Source: Candidatus Poseidoniaceae archaeon (GTDB lineage Archaea; Thermoplasmatota; Poseidoniia; Poseidoniales; Poseidoniaceae). Taken from it: a stretch of DNA of 25,904 bases. The stretch spans positions 1 to 25,904 of the forward strand of contig CASICT010000024.1 in NCBI GenBank assembly GCA_949373265.1. Direction: 5' to 3'. Position 1 is the stretch's first letter. Each line of letters opens with the position of its first letter. The position numbers and the translations under genes are program-made. The notes under the pieces are model-generated. The model saw only the letters and a list, made by a program, of their open reading frames with translations, made no database searches and was not told the origin of the DNA. Positions 1 to 8,864 of this stretch are shown here, one piece after another.

Positions 1-1043
1 AGATATATTGTAAATCCCCAAAGCGCTTGGGAAGCGACTCCGAAAATTAGAATCAATCTGTAGTAAGCCATCATGTTATCATTTGTAGTCACATGTCCTG
101 CATTTTCTAAGAAAGCAGCAATACCTACAACTGGAATCCAAAATAAGGCAGTCAATACCATTCTATTGTATGGTTTCCTTTGTTTGATACAACTCAGAAT
201 CTCGAGTGGACGCATAATTATGAATATCAAAGTATATGGTAGGATGAGTAGTAGAGAGTACAATCTTGAAGAAATATCTCCTCTTTCATTTAATGGGCCG
301 CCTATAATTGCCAATAACAAAAGAATTGTGAAACATACAAACACCTTTGTAAGGTTCTCGGACTTGATAATCTTCCAATCTAGTCGTCGATTAACGTGCG
401 AAATTATTATTGCAACTACTGCAAGAGGAATAAAGAAATCAAAAATTAATGATTCAGAATAATCAAGAAGATTAGGATATGTCTTCCGTCCAATCCAACA
501 CGACAGAGTAAATAATCCTAAAATGGGTAAGATAATTCCAGTAGTGTTTGAAAAGAGACCCACTTTATCTTGATTTATCTTTTTACTTTTGAAAATAACA
601 AGTGCTGAAGGTCCGAGACATATTAGTGATGAACAAAGCAATGTCATCCCGATTGTGGCAAGTGTCTGATATGTTGCAACATCTTTGGAAATTATTCCAA
701 GCGATATCGCTAATTGTCCAAATATATTCATCGTGAGGTAAGTTCTCATCACACTTTTTTCAAATGTTTTGACATCATAGATCAGCGGCAGTATGCCAAA
801 CCCTAGGCCAGCAATAATGCACATCATCCATCCTAAACCTATTTGCATACGTATCGTATAACGGACCTCATCACCATTCAAAACATAGTAATCTGAACCT
901 ATTGTTCCGAACCAAATAGTTGTAATGAAGAATATAATCTGCATTACTACTGCTACAAGAACTAAATCGATATATGAGCCAGCAGACAAATTCTGCTTAC
1001 TTTGAATATCAATTTTCATATTGCCTGCTATATGATTCAACAT
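1..1043 (-). CDS. Multi-pass membrane protein, C-terminus cut by window edge
   Basis: An uninterrupted minus-strand frame runs from ATG at 1043 (or in-frame ATG at 1019) through the left edge, about 347 codons with no stop, so the gene is incomplete. The product is strongly hydrophobic, with roughly eight or nine predicted membrane segments. Examples are near residues 25-45 (VAVVMQIIFFITTIWFG), 70-90 (GLGWMMCIIAGLGFGILPL) and then IIGGPLNERGD between later helices. There are very few histidines or charged residues inside helices, so no cofactor-binding pattern is evident. The 1043 start has an AT-rich TTATTTTT about 18-25 bases upstream, compatible with a leaderless promoter; the 1019 start has only a weak AGGCA upstream. 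It lies 25-49 bp after the SepF-like gene on the same strand and is more AT-rich than its neighbours. I do not recognise the family; a lineage-specific transporter-like or heme-copper-oxidase-like membrane protein cannot be separated by eye. Confidence 0.72.
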   Translation of the reverse strand, partial: MLNHIAGNMKIDIQSKQNLSAGSYIDLVLVAVVMQIIFFITTIWFGTIGSDYYVLNGDEVRYTIRMQIGLGWMMCIIAGLGFGILPLIYDVKTFEKSVMRTYLTMNIFGQLAISLGIISKDVATYQTLATIGMTLLCSSLICLGPSALVIFKSKKINQDKVGLFSNTTGIILPILGLFTLSCWIGRKTYPNLLDYSESLIFDFFIPLAVVAIIISHVNRRLDWKIIKSENLTKVFVCFTILLLLAIIGGPLNERGDISSRLYSLLLILPYTLIFIIMRPLEILSCIKQRKPYNRMVLTALFWIPVVGIAAFLENAGHVTTNDNMMAYYRLILIFGVASQALWGFTIY

Positions 1044-1068
1044 ATAATAGATGGGTTTTGAAAAATAA

Positions 1069-1677
1069 TCAAATTAATAATGGAGCAAGTCCCAACTCAT
1101 GTCTCGAAACATCCATCGAAACGTCCTTGCCGGGTAATAATAGCAATTTATCTTCATCATCTAACGAAAATATCGCAATTCCAACTTCATCTCCCATTTG
1201 TTTCAATGTCCTTCTACAAGCATTGGTTTGAGTATCCATATGAATTAATTTTGTCAAATCCACAATAATCGTGTCTCCTCTACGAACGCGGTCTTCGATT
1301 TGACGAACAGGCAGTCTGTGCATTTGGTCTGGCATTACATACCTTAGAGCTCTATCTGGGAAATCAGTAGGTGGTGATGAATAGTTTGAAAGGTCGTGGA
1401 ATGCGATATTATCTGGTGTTACTGGGCCAGTCCAACCATTTGGAGTTTTATTTGAATGTTTGATTGGAGCAGGTATTCTAATCGGCTCTGCAATCACAGT
1501 CGCAATAGGGGTATGCGATTGCTCAATAACCAGTTCATTTTCTGGAGTTACAATTGTCAACTGTTGACCAGGGGCTTCTTCAGGTTTCTTAGATTTCTTT
1601 TTCTTGACTCTCTTAGCCGCTTCAGGTGAAGGTGCTTCTGGGTCTGGAAAACCAAAGAACTGCCAAAGTGTTCCCAT
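1069..1677 (-). CDS. sepF: SepF-like cell-division protein
   Basis: This 202-residue protein has a disordered, lysine/proline-rich N-terminal half and a compact C-terminal domain (about residues 110-195). The domain matches the SepF (DUF552) layout: RLPVRQIEDRVRRGDTIIVD gives the strand-helix-strand with RRGD and hydrophobic IIVDL. It is followed by a helix (RRTLKQMGDEVGIAIF) and a final strand (KLLLLPGKDVSMDV). In archaea that use FtsZ, SepF anchors FtsZ to the membrane through an N-terminal amphipathic helix. Here the N-terminus MGTLWQFFGF is short, hydrophobic and aromatic, as expected for such an anchor. It starts 13 bp after the stop of the large surface-protein gene and is probably co-transcribed with it. 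FtsZ is not in the window. The fold assignment rests on motif pattern, not a search; another SepF-fold protein of different role is possible. Confidence 0.6.
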   Translation of the reverse strand: MGTLWQFFGFPDPEAPSPEAAKRVKKKKSKKPEEAPGQQLTIVTPENELVIEQSHTPIATVIAEPIRIPAPIKHSNKTPNGWTGPVTPDNIAFHDLSNYSSPPTDFPDRALRYVMPDQMHRLPVRQIEDRVRRGDTIIVDLTKLIHMDTQTNACRRTLKQMGDEVGIAIFSLDDEDKLLLLPGKDVSMDVSRHELGLAPLLI

Positions 1678-1690
1678 TATTATTCACTGC

Positions 1691-4600
1691 TCACAAGTCT
1701 AAGTCGCCTAGTAGATCGGCTAACTCTTGTGATGCAGGAGTCGGTGCAGGTTCTTGAACCATCGTCCTTTGCAGAAGTGATTCGCTAGGTTCTGCATAAG
1801 TTTGAGTTGGTGCCGGCTGATAATATGCAGGTGCAGGCTCAGGTTGAGCGTATGTTTGGGTAGGCGGAGGCTGTGAGTAAGCCGGTGTTGCAACTGCCAA
1901 TTGTGGATTATTCTCCAAGTACTGTTCACCATAATACGTCCACTGTTCCATGGTCCAACCAGCAGGCAATCCTGCAGCAGGTATTGGTGGTCCATTGTTC
2001 ACAGCGGTTTCTACTACAGGAATAGCAACCGGTTGAGATTCACTCGGTTGCGAATTATCCCAAGCATAGTCTGCTAAGTTACTTTCAATTGGTTCTGAAC
2101 TTGTATCTCTTCCTTTAAGCAAAAGAACAGCAACTAAGGCCAATATTACAAATCCTAGTATCGAGCCTATTGCAAGTGGACTTGCCATTCCAAATAATCC
2201 CTCACTGGTTTGTTTTTCAACTTCAACTAGTACAGATGCAGTACTGGACATTCCATCGTCATCAGTTACTGTCAAATTGACGAAATACGAACCAGGTCTG
2301 TCAAATGTGATAGTATATTCTTCTCCAGAACCATCCTGAGTAGTTCCTTGAGTGGAAGGGTCATCCCAGATGAACATCAGTAATGCCCGGTCCCTTTGAG
2401 TATCGCTAGAATTACTTCCACTGAAAGTAATAGAATCACCTTCTGTGATAACAAACCCGCCCTCTGGAATGAAAATATTAGCACTAGGTGGGCGATTTAC
2501 AGTTGTCACACTGACTGAAAAAGAATCTGTAGCATTATCATCATCCCATACATTTGCAGTTACTGTTCGCAATCCACTAGTAGGCCAAGAGTAATTAAAA
2601 TCAGGTCCTTCAATATCACAATCATCTGTGTCTATTCCATTTCCATCATTATCAATAGAAACGACTAGGTCCCAGCAGAACCTCAAGTCATCAGCATCAG
2701 CAAAATCTACTGCAACAGCCGTTAAATTCAACATTTCGTCTTCGAATAATGTCTTATCTGCACGTAATTCTCCTAGAACTGGTGCTATATTGTTAACTCT
2801 AACATAACCAAGGATTTCATCACTTGAGACTCCATCATCATCGGTAGAGAATGCTCGAATTGTGTGTAGACCTGATTTGTCCCATGATGCAGTTATTTCT
2901 GAAGTAGGTCCAGAAGTAGTAATTGTCATGTTTTGGTCTAAATCATTAGGGTACCATGTTATCAACAATCCTTCTCTATCTGAAAGTGTATCTTCTCCTT
3001 CGATTGAAAGTGTAGCTATTATGTCCTCATCAATTGACCAAATACCATCTTCGCCAGCAAGGTAAGGAATTCCATTTATTAGAAAACTCATCTCTCCAAT
3101 AGTTGGAGCGACATTCAATACTTCGAAGGTAATCGTGTCTGATACTGATGCATTATCATCATCGGTTACAACAACTTCAATTTCATGCACCCCTTCTTCT
3201 TCAGGAGAAAACGTACAATATGGTCCATACAATCCTTCTTCACAAACACTATCTGGCCAAGAAATGGTTACTTGCTGTCCTTCTGGCGACATAGTGTCAA
3301 TATCTCCACTATCTGAAGCATTGAAAGTGATTGTATTTCCAGCATCGACTGCTGAAGCCATTGCGGTTAGATTGACATATGGGTCACGATTAAGAATTGT
3401 AGCATTCATTACCATCTCAACTTCATCAAGTTCGTCATCGACAACGATTACCTTGACTTCCCATTCTCCATCATCGACCCAGAACCAACTGGTTTGACAA
3501 TTCGGTGCATCTACATACTCGGTCCTAAATCCATCTTCGATTTCAAAGTAACAACCTACTGTACCACTATCGGCATCGTAGGAACCAGAAGCATCTATCG
3601 TTACATTTTCGAATGTGAAAACATCATCTGCTAGCACCATACTTGCAACGGGTAATCTTCCAATGAAAATATCGAGAGATGCTTCATTGTTTGAACGATT
3701 GGCATCATCGGTGACTAAATTATCGGGGTCTACCATGAATGATAGGGTTTGGTCTCCGATCGGGGCATTTGCCGGAACGGTCCAATTAACATCCACTCGG
3801 GCTTCAGAATAAGGAGCGAGAGCGGGAAGGGTTCCTCTAACAGTTGTGCCATCAGGGGTGACAATCTCCATTTCAGTTGCAGGGGATGTTAATACTCCGC
3901 GGTTTTGGGCAGGAACAGAAAAGTGCATTTCATCGCCTGGCAATGCACTGTAACCACCTGCTTGGGAGAGTATAAGGGAATCATTACCTCTTGTCCTAGT
4001 GACAATCATTGAATCTGGTTTTGCAACTAAGTCGACCCCAACTACTGTCAAGTCAATGACGATAGTAGCAGCACCAACAATCTTGTTTACAGGGTCCCAG
4101 ATGACAACTCCATTACTGGTCCAATCATCTGAGGATACCGATGCATCCACATTAAATCCTACATTCAAATCAGGAGTTACTTTTCCATTTGAATCAGTAG
4201 TTAGACTCATGATGACACCGTCGGTCTCGTATCGCAATTGCAGATTCTTACTAACTTCATCAGCGCCATTGACTGTAAAATGTCCCACGACTTCTTCCGT
4301 AGCATTAGGTAGGATTGCAACAAATTCAGGGTCTACTGTGATAATTCTATTACGAATACCCGGTGATGAGGTTGGATTGCCACCAGATGAATCACTAGGT
4401 GTGTAGGTCTTTAACAGCCAATCAATTTGGAATCCTGCAGGATTAATAATTCTATACCATGAATAAGACCTAACGGAGTCACAATACCATTCAAAGCCGT
4501 TAGCAGAACCAGTATTGTTCCAAGAATTGACCTTGTGCGAATCAGAACACCCAGTGTATGATGGTGAATTACCATCTTCAGTCGGAGTGCCATCTGCAGT

Positions 4601-5281
4601 TACCTGGTATGTTGTGTTATCCTCTACAAATGGGGTGTCGAAACTAGTGGGGTCGAAATAATCTGAACTACCGCTAACCTCGGTACCAGAATCATATGTG
4701 CTAGTCCACTGGTCGCCAGTTCTTAGAGGAAAGTCGAACTTCTCTCTTGGTGGCTCATATACTGTTGCAAATGTGATGTCTGCTAATTCTTGAGACAAAA
4801 ACCCGATGTTAAAGGGAGCGAAATCAACTACTAATGTGAATTCACTATCCCACACTGCCAAGTCGTTAGCACGTAGAAGGTCTATACCGTCATATTCGAT
4901 ATCTAATCTGCCAGATGTTCCCTCCAATGTAGCGCCATTATTACCCGAGGAATATTCTCCTTCTATTGTGAGTTCATACAGCAGAGTCTGTATGCCTTGA
5001 ATCGTTTCAAAACGGATGTCTGTGACTTCCATTGTGGTGTCGCCAGTTAAGGTACTAATCGAAGCAGAAACATTTGCAGATTGAATTAATCCAGCAACGT
5101 CGAATAGAGTTTCATAAACCCACTGATCTCCAATTCTCCAATTAGGAACATCATGAACATCTGCTTCAGTTTCACCTGCAGAGTTCACTTGTTTTAGTTC
5201 AAATTCTTCAATCATTGAAAGTGGGCCATATACCGTCATCAAGATGAGAATGAATATCGGAATTACTTGGCGCATAGACAT
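1691..5281 (-). CDS. Giant CARDB/PKD-repeat surface protein, membrane-anchored (paralog A)
   Basis: The 1196-residue product begins with a hydrophobic signal segment (VIPIFILILMTVYG). A lineage-type N-terminal domain (about 45-400, opening WRIGDQWVYETLFDV) follows, then a CARDB-like domain (about 413-540, GGYSALPGDEMHFSVPAQNRG) and five PKD-like immunoglobulin repeats starting near residues 542, 630, 723, 832 and 928. These are marked by N(R/V/I)xPxx starts and TVTDDDG-type endings. A single transmembrane helix lies near 1038-1062 (LGFVILALVAVLLLKG), followed by a cytoplasmic tail with GLPAGWTMEQWTYYG and a Q/P-rich end. PKD and CARDB domains are extracellular adhesion or scaffold modules, so this is an exported, membrane-anchored protein. 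Ca-loop-like acidic stretches (DNDGNGIDTDD) occur in the fourth repeat. It follows its paralog by 14 bp, indicating tandem duplication and co-transcription. The ligand is unknown. Confidence 0.85.
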   Translation of the reverse strand: MSMRQVIPIFILILMTVYGPLSMIEEFELKQVNSAGETEADVHDVPNWRIGDQWVYETLFDVAGLIQSANVSASISTLTGDTTMEVTDIRFETIQGIQTLLYELTIEGEYSSGNNGATLEGTSGRLDIEYDGIDLLRANDLAVWDSEFTLVVDFAPFNIGFLSQELADITFATVYEPPREKFDFPLRTGDQWTSTYDSGTEVSGSSDYFDPTSFDTPFVEDNTTYQVTADGTPTEDGNSPSYTGCSDSHKVNSWNNTGSANGFEWYCDSVRSYSWYRIINPAGFQIDWLLKTYTPSDSSGGNPTSSPGIRNRIITVDPEFVAILPNATEEVVGHFTVNGADEVSKNLQLRYETDGVIMSLTTDSNGKVTPDLNVGFNVDASVSSDDWTSNGVVIWDPVNKIVGAATIVIDLTVVGVDLVAKPDSMIVTRTRGNDSLILSQAGGYSALPGDEMHFSVPAQNRGVLTSPATEMEIVTPDGTTVRGTLPALAPYSEARVDVNWTVPANAPIGDQTLSFMVDPDNLVTDDANRSNNEASLDIFIGRLPVASMVLADDVFTFENVTIDASGSYDADSGTVGCYFEIEDGFRTEYVDAPNCQTSWFWVDDGEWEVKVIVVDDELDEVEMVMNATILNRDPYVNLTAMASAVDAGNTITFNASDSGDIDTMSPEGQQVTISWPDSVCEEGLYGPYCTFSPEEEGVHEIEVVVTDDDNASVSDTITFEVLNVAPTIGEMSFLINGIPYLAGEDGIWSIDEDIIATLSIEGEDTLSDREGLLITWYPNDLDQNMTITTSGPTSEITASWDKSGLHTIRAFSTDDDGVSSDEILGYVRVNNIAPVLGELRADKTLFEDEMLNLTAVAVDFADADDLRFCWDLVVSIDNDGNGIDTDDCDIEGPDFNYSWPTSGLRTVTANVWDDDNATDSFSVSVTTVNRPPSANIFIPEGGFVITEGDSITFSGSNSSDTQRDRALLMFIWDDPSTQGTTQDGSGEEYTITFDRPGSYFVNLTVTDDDGMSSTASVLVEVEKQTSEGLFGMASPLAIGSILGFVILALVAVLLLKGRDTSSEPIESNLADYAWDNSQPSESQPVAIPVVETAVNNGPPIPAAGLPAGWTMEQWTYYGEQYLENNPQLAVATPAYSQPPPTQTYAQPEPAPAYYQPAPTQTYAEPSESLLQRTMVQEPAPTPASQELADLLGDLDL

Positions 5282-5295
5282 ACGTAGTATGTCGG

Positions 5296-8200
5296 TTACT
5301 TTTCATCCTGTCCGTTCTCGGATTCTTGCATTTCTACGAATTGGTGCCCATAGTGAAGCCACTGTTCTTCGCTCCAACCTTCAGGCAGTCCATCTTCTGG
5401 AATCGGTAATGATTGGATCGGATTACCTTCAATGGAGGTATTATTCTCTAGATTGCTAAATGCATCCATCTTCGGTGCTTCCAATGGAGCTTCAATCATT
5501 GCAATACCATCATCATCCCATACTGATTTTCGCTTTTTCTGGCCCCTCTTCATTATTAGAACAAGTCCAGAAATGACCATGCCGATAAGAATTAATTGAA
5601 CAAATGGATTTGCTTCTTCTCCGGACAATGTTTCCATGACTCCCTCGAAGGCAGTTCTATCTGGAGAATCAACTTCAATCGTAGCCGTTTTCGTGCCCGG
5701 TTTCAAAATATCTTCATCCCAAGCGATCGCTTTGATAGTAAAAGCCCCTGCTCTTGGGAATGAATATTCAACTACAGAACCTACTAAGTCAGCATCGTTA
5801 TCTTTGATGCCATCTCCATCACTGTCTACTGAACAGTCAACATCCCAGACTACAGTTAGGTATTCCTTATCAACGGCGGAATCTAGAGTTGCTGAAGCAT
5901 CTAGGATTACAGTTTCACCCGAAATTGCGTTATTTGGGACCTTCATTCTAATCATTGGTGGTAAATTAAGAACAGTAACCGAGGCGGTTGAAGAGTTTCT
6001 TGCTCCATCATCATCAGTTGCATGGAATACAATATTGTGCACTCCCGCATTTTGCCAAGACCAAGTAAGATTGGAACCTATAACGTCGCAGTCATCATCT
6101 GCAGAGCCGATTCCATCAGTATCAGCGCCAGGGTCTGTATCCCAGCAAACAATCAATTCATCCATATCTGAATCAGTGTCCCATGCTAATCCAGAAAGTT
6201 CGATACTTTGTCCTTCAGCTACGGCCATTACTACTGGAAGTTGTTCAATTTGTGGTTCGACATTTTTCACATCAATCCATCTTTCGACCCAGCCGCTATC
6301 CTCACCCTCACTATCGATGGCTTTGACTAATATTTTCTGCATGCCTGCTTCTTCCCATACGGTGGATACTCGTGATTCTCTTCCATCTGTATCAACTCCA
6401 AATGACCATTCGTATCTCAAATTATCTAGGTCATCCATCGAATCCTCTGCACGAGCAGATAGTGTCACTTCTTGATCTTCATCGACCTGCCAAGACATCT
6501 GTCCTGAAGTGTTAATCAACTGATTATTTTGATCCCACATCGCAACCGCAACGTCGTGTGGTGCGATATTAGTGAATTCAATATTGATAGTCGCAAATGT
6601 TTGATTCCCATCATCATCAGTTCCTACCGCAGTAAATGTTTGCAATCCTTCTTCCCATGCAGTAGTTGTACACTCTCTAGTGTAATATCCCTCTTCACAT
6701 TGCGCATTTGGCCAATGTATGTCGACAAGACCAGGCCATGAATCTTCGGAATCAGAATCATTAGCAAAGACATACAGGGTGACTGGATGTTCGACTTTCA
6801 CCTGGTTTCGTTGTGAATATACTGCAACATTTGGTGCACGATTATATATTTCAATTTCAAGAATATGTTCAGTTGAATCACCCTCTTCGTCATTTACCGT
6901 TACAATAACCGAATAGAGTCCATCATCAATCCAGGTCCAATTAAGTGAGCAATTATTCCTCATCACTTTATGGTGTGACATAGAGTATGACCCGTCATCA
7001 TATTCGATGTCGAAGAAACACCAAACAGAGCCTCCATCTTCATCAAAACTAGATGATGCATCAATGAGGATTTTCTCATTTGTCCAAGCACTTTTGTTTT
7101 CGGCTACAACAGAGGGAGCGCTTCCAATGAATATTGGCATGATTCCAATGTCATTTGCAGAATCTGCATCATTAGGGTTTGATAATTGTCTGTCAACTTC
7201 CCACTTTATGGTTTGATTATCAATACTTGAATTAATATCAACCAGCCATTCGATTTCGAAGATGAATTGTTCAAACATTCCTAGAGCAGGGAGTACTTTA
7301 CTAATCTCAAATCCATCTGGATAAGTAATGTGAGTGGTAGTTGGAGTGCTTGTCGTAATACCTCTATTGTATACAGGTAGTTGGATGGTTAGATTATCAC
7401 CTGGAAGGACATTATATCCCGAGATAGAATTTAATGTATCGATTTGTCCACTCCGGTTTCGAATAATATTGGCTCGCTCAATAGCAGCGACAAGATCGAG
7501 TCCCACAATATCGTCATCAAGAGTAATCGTAGAGACTCCATACATTCCCCCCGAAGATGCTACTATTCCGTGGCTAGCCCAATCGACTGTTGTTTCAGAT
7601 GTGTCAGTGGCGCCACCGACTGAAATCATAGTCCATACACTTCCATTAGATGCGGTTGTAAGAGTGGTAGCAAAACCTTCAGACTCGTGCCGTATTTCTA
7701 CGTCAAGTCCGGATTGAGGGTTACCTGCAGAATCTGTTACATTAGCCCAAACTTCGATAGGTGTATTCAATGCGGTTATTTGAGTAGAAAGTTCAACATC
7801 GACATTCATATTTCTATAACCTGGGTTTGTTGTAACTTCAACCTCACTGGACGCTACTGGGATGTATTGTTTAATTCTGAAATCAATAATTAATCCAATC
7901 TCTTCTTTAGTGTTTGACCACGCATAGTTTCTGATTTCAGGACAGAACCATTCGAATGAGGTATCAGTACCATTGTCATCATAGGATGTCAATTCATATG
8001 ATGCATTGCATCCACCATATCCTATTTGTTCACCTAAATCGTTGATTGGCTTACCGGTGTCTGTTATCTCCCAATTGGTATGATTAGCACCACTAGTTGG
8101 TTGTGGAAATGGAGTGATGTATTCTGAGGAACCTGACCAAGAAGTTGATGAAACATAGGATGTATTCCAAGTTTCACCAACGCGTAATGGGAAGTCATAA

Positions 8201-8712
8201 TTCTCATTCATTGGGTCATAAGATGTGCTGATTGTTATATCTGCAATCTGTTGAGTAAGAGAAGTAATTCCATAAGGAACATATACCACATTCAACGATA
8301 GGTCACTAGAAAGTTTAGCTAAATCAGAAACCCTTCTTACTTCATCAACTTGAAATTGAATATACAGATTACCGGTATAGCCCTCTAAAGCGACGCCTCC
8401 TTTGTCGAAATCGGCTTTCGAAGAAGTTTGGTAGACCAGGGTTGGCACCCCACCTACGTTTACTTCTGCAACAGCATCAACAGTAGTAGTGGCATCACCT
8501 GTAATCTTCCCTACAGTAGCATCTACACCAGCGCTTTGAACAAGCACAGTAGGGTCGAAAGCACCCGAATATATCCATTTGTCACCAACTCTCCATGTGA
8601 CCACGTCGGTAACCCCGGGATCTTCGCTTCCAATACCACCTGCACTAGCCTGTGGTGCGACCATTAAGGTCGAAAGTAAGAGGATGAGTACCATCCCCAC
8701 TTCTCGGCGCAT
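5296..8712 (-). CDS. Giant CARDB/PKD-repeat surface protein, membrane-anchored (paralog B)
   Basis: The 1138-residue product has a clear signal peptide (MVLILLLSTLMVAPQASAGG), then the same layout as its downstream neighbour. An N-terminal domain opens WRVGDKWIYSGAFDP; a CARDB-like domain lies near 404-530 (SGYNVLPGDNLTIQLPVYNRG). Five PKD-like repeats start near 532, 620, 717, 817 and 914. A membrane helix near 1037-1058 (FVQLILIGMVISGLVLIM) is followed by basic residues and a cytoplasmic tail ending GLPEGWSEEQWLHYGHQF. Repeats 4 and 5 carry acidic DxDxDG-like loops (DTDGIGSADDDCD, DSDGDGIKDNDAD) that could bind calcium. Matched cysteine pairs recur at the same repeat positions as in the paralog. 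It is the first gene of the minus-strand run, and the 152 bp upstream are shared with the divergent DHH gene. Function beyond surface adhesion or scaffolding is not deducible. Confidence 0.86.
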   Translation of the reverse strand: MRREVGMVLILLLSTLMVAPQASAGGIGSEDPGVTDVVTWRVGDKWIYSGAFDPTVLVQSAGVDATVGKITGDATTTVDAVAEVNVGGVPTLVYQTSSKADFDKGGVALEGYTGNLYIQFQVDEVRRVSDLAKLSSDLSLNVVYVPYGITSLTQQIADITISTSYDPMNENYDFPLRVGETWNTSYVSSTSWSGSSEYITPFPQPTSGANHTNWEITDTGKPINDLGEQIGYGGCNASYELTSYDDNGTDTSFEWFCPEIRNYAWSNTKEEIGLIIDFRIKQYIPVASSEVEVTTNPGYRNMNVDVELSTQITALNTPIEVWANVTDSAGNPQSGLDVEIRHESEGFATTLTTASNGSVWTMISVGGATDTSETTVDWASHGIVASSGGMYGVSTITLDDDIVGLDLVAAIERANIIRNRSGQIDTLNSISGYNVLPGDNLTIQLPVYNRGITTSTPTTTHITYPDGFEISKVLPALGMFEQFIFEIEWLVDINSSIDNQTIKWEVDRQLSNPNDADSANDIGIMPIFIGSAPSVVAENKSAWTNEKILIDASSSFDEDGGSVWCFFDIEYDDGSYSMSHHKVMRNNCSLNWTWIDDGLYSVIVTVNDEEGDSTEHILEIEIYNRAPNVAVYSQRNQVKVEHPVTLYVFANDSDSEDSWPGLVDIHWPNAQCEEGYYTRECTTTAWEEGLQTFTAVGTDDDGNQTFATINIEFTNIAPHDVAVAMWDQNNQLINTSGQMSWQVDEDQEVTLSARAEDSMDDLDNLRYEWSFGVDTDGRESRVSTVWEEAGMQKILVKAIDSEGEDSGWVERWIDVKNVEPQIEQLPVVMAVAEGQSIELSGLAWDTDSDMDELIVCWDTDPGADTDGIGSADDDCDVIGSNLTWSWQNAGVHNIVFHATDDDGARNSSTASVTVLNLPPMIRMKVPNNAISGETVILDASATLDSAVDKEYLTVVWDVDCSVDSDGDGIKDNDADLVGSVVEYSFPRAGAFTIKAIAWDEDILKPGTKTATIEVDSPDRTAFEGVMETLSGEEANPFVQLILIGMVISGLVLIMKRGQKKRKSVWDDDGIAMIEAPLEAPKMDAFSNLENNTSIEGNPIQSLPIPEDGLPEGWSEEQWLHYGHQFVEMQESENGQDEK

Positions 8713-8864
8713 GAATCAATTATGTAAATGGCGGATAGATATAGATGAGGGCGACACGATATTTCTAAAAAACGGTGAAATATACGTAAAAATGCACTGA
8801 CAGGTCACATTTTTGTAGTATTTCTAAGGAATAGACTCATGTCCAACGTCTGACTCGCCGTAAC

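Noticed and set aside
73..462. Plus-strand open frame of 129 codons
   Set aside because: It is antisense to the long minus-strand membrane-protein frame, which is open across the whole 1-1043 stretch and has coherent helices; the plus reading has no domain character.
5636..6475. Plus-strand open frame of 279 codons
   Set aside because: Ser/Thr-rich antisense shadow of the PKD-repeat gene; GAT/TCA-rich coding on one strand yields open frames on the other.
8839..8853. Tiny frame ATG-TCC-AAC-GTC-TGA before the DHH gene
   Set aside because: Four codons with no ribosome-binding site; a leader peptide role cannot be supported.
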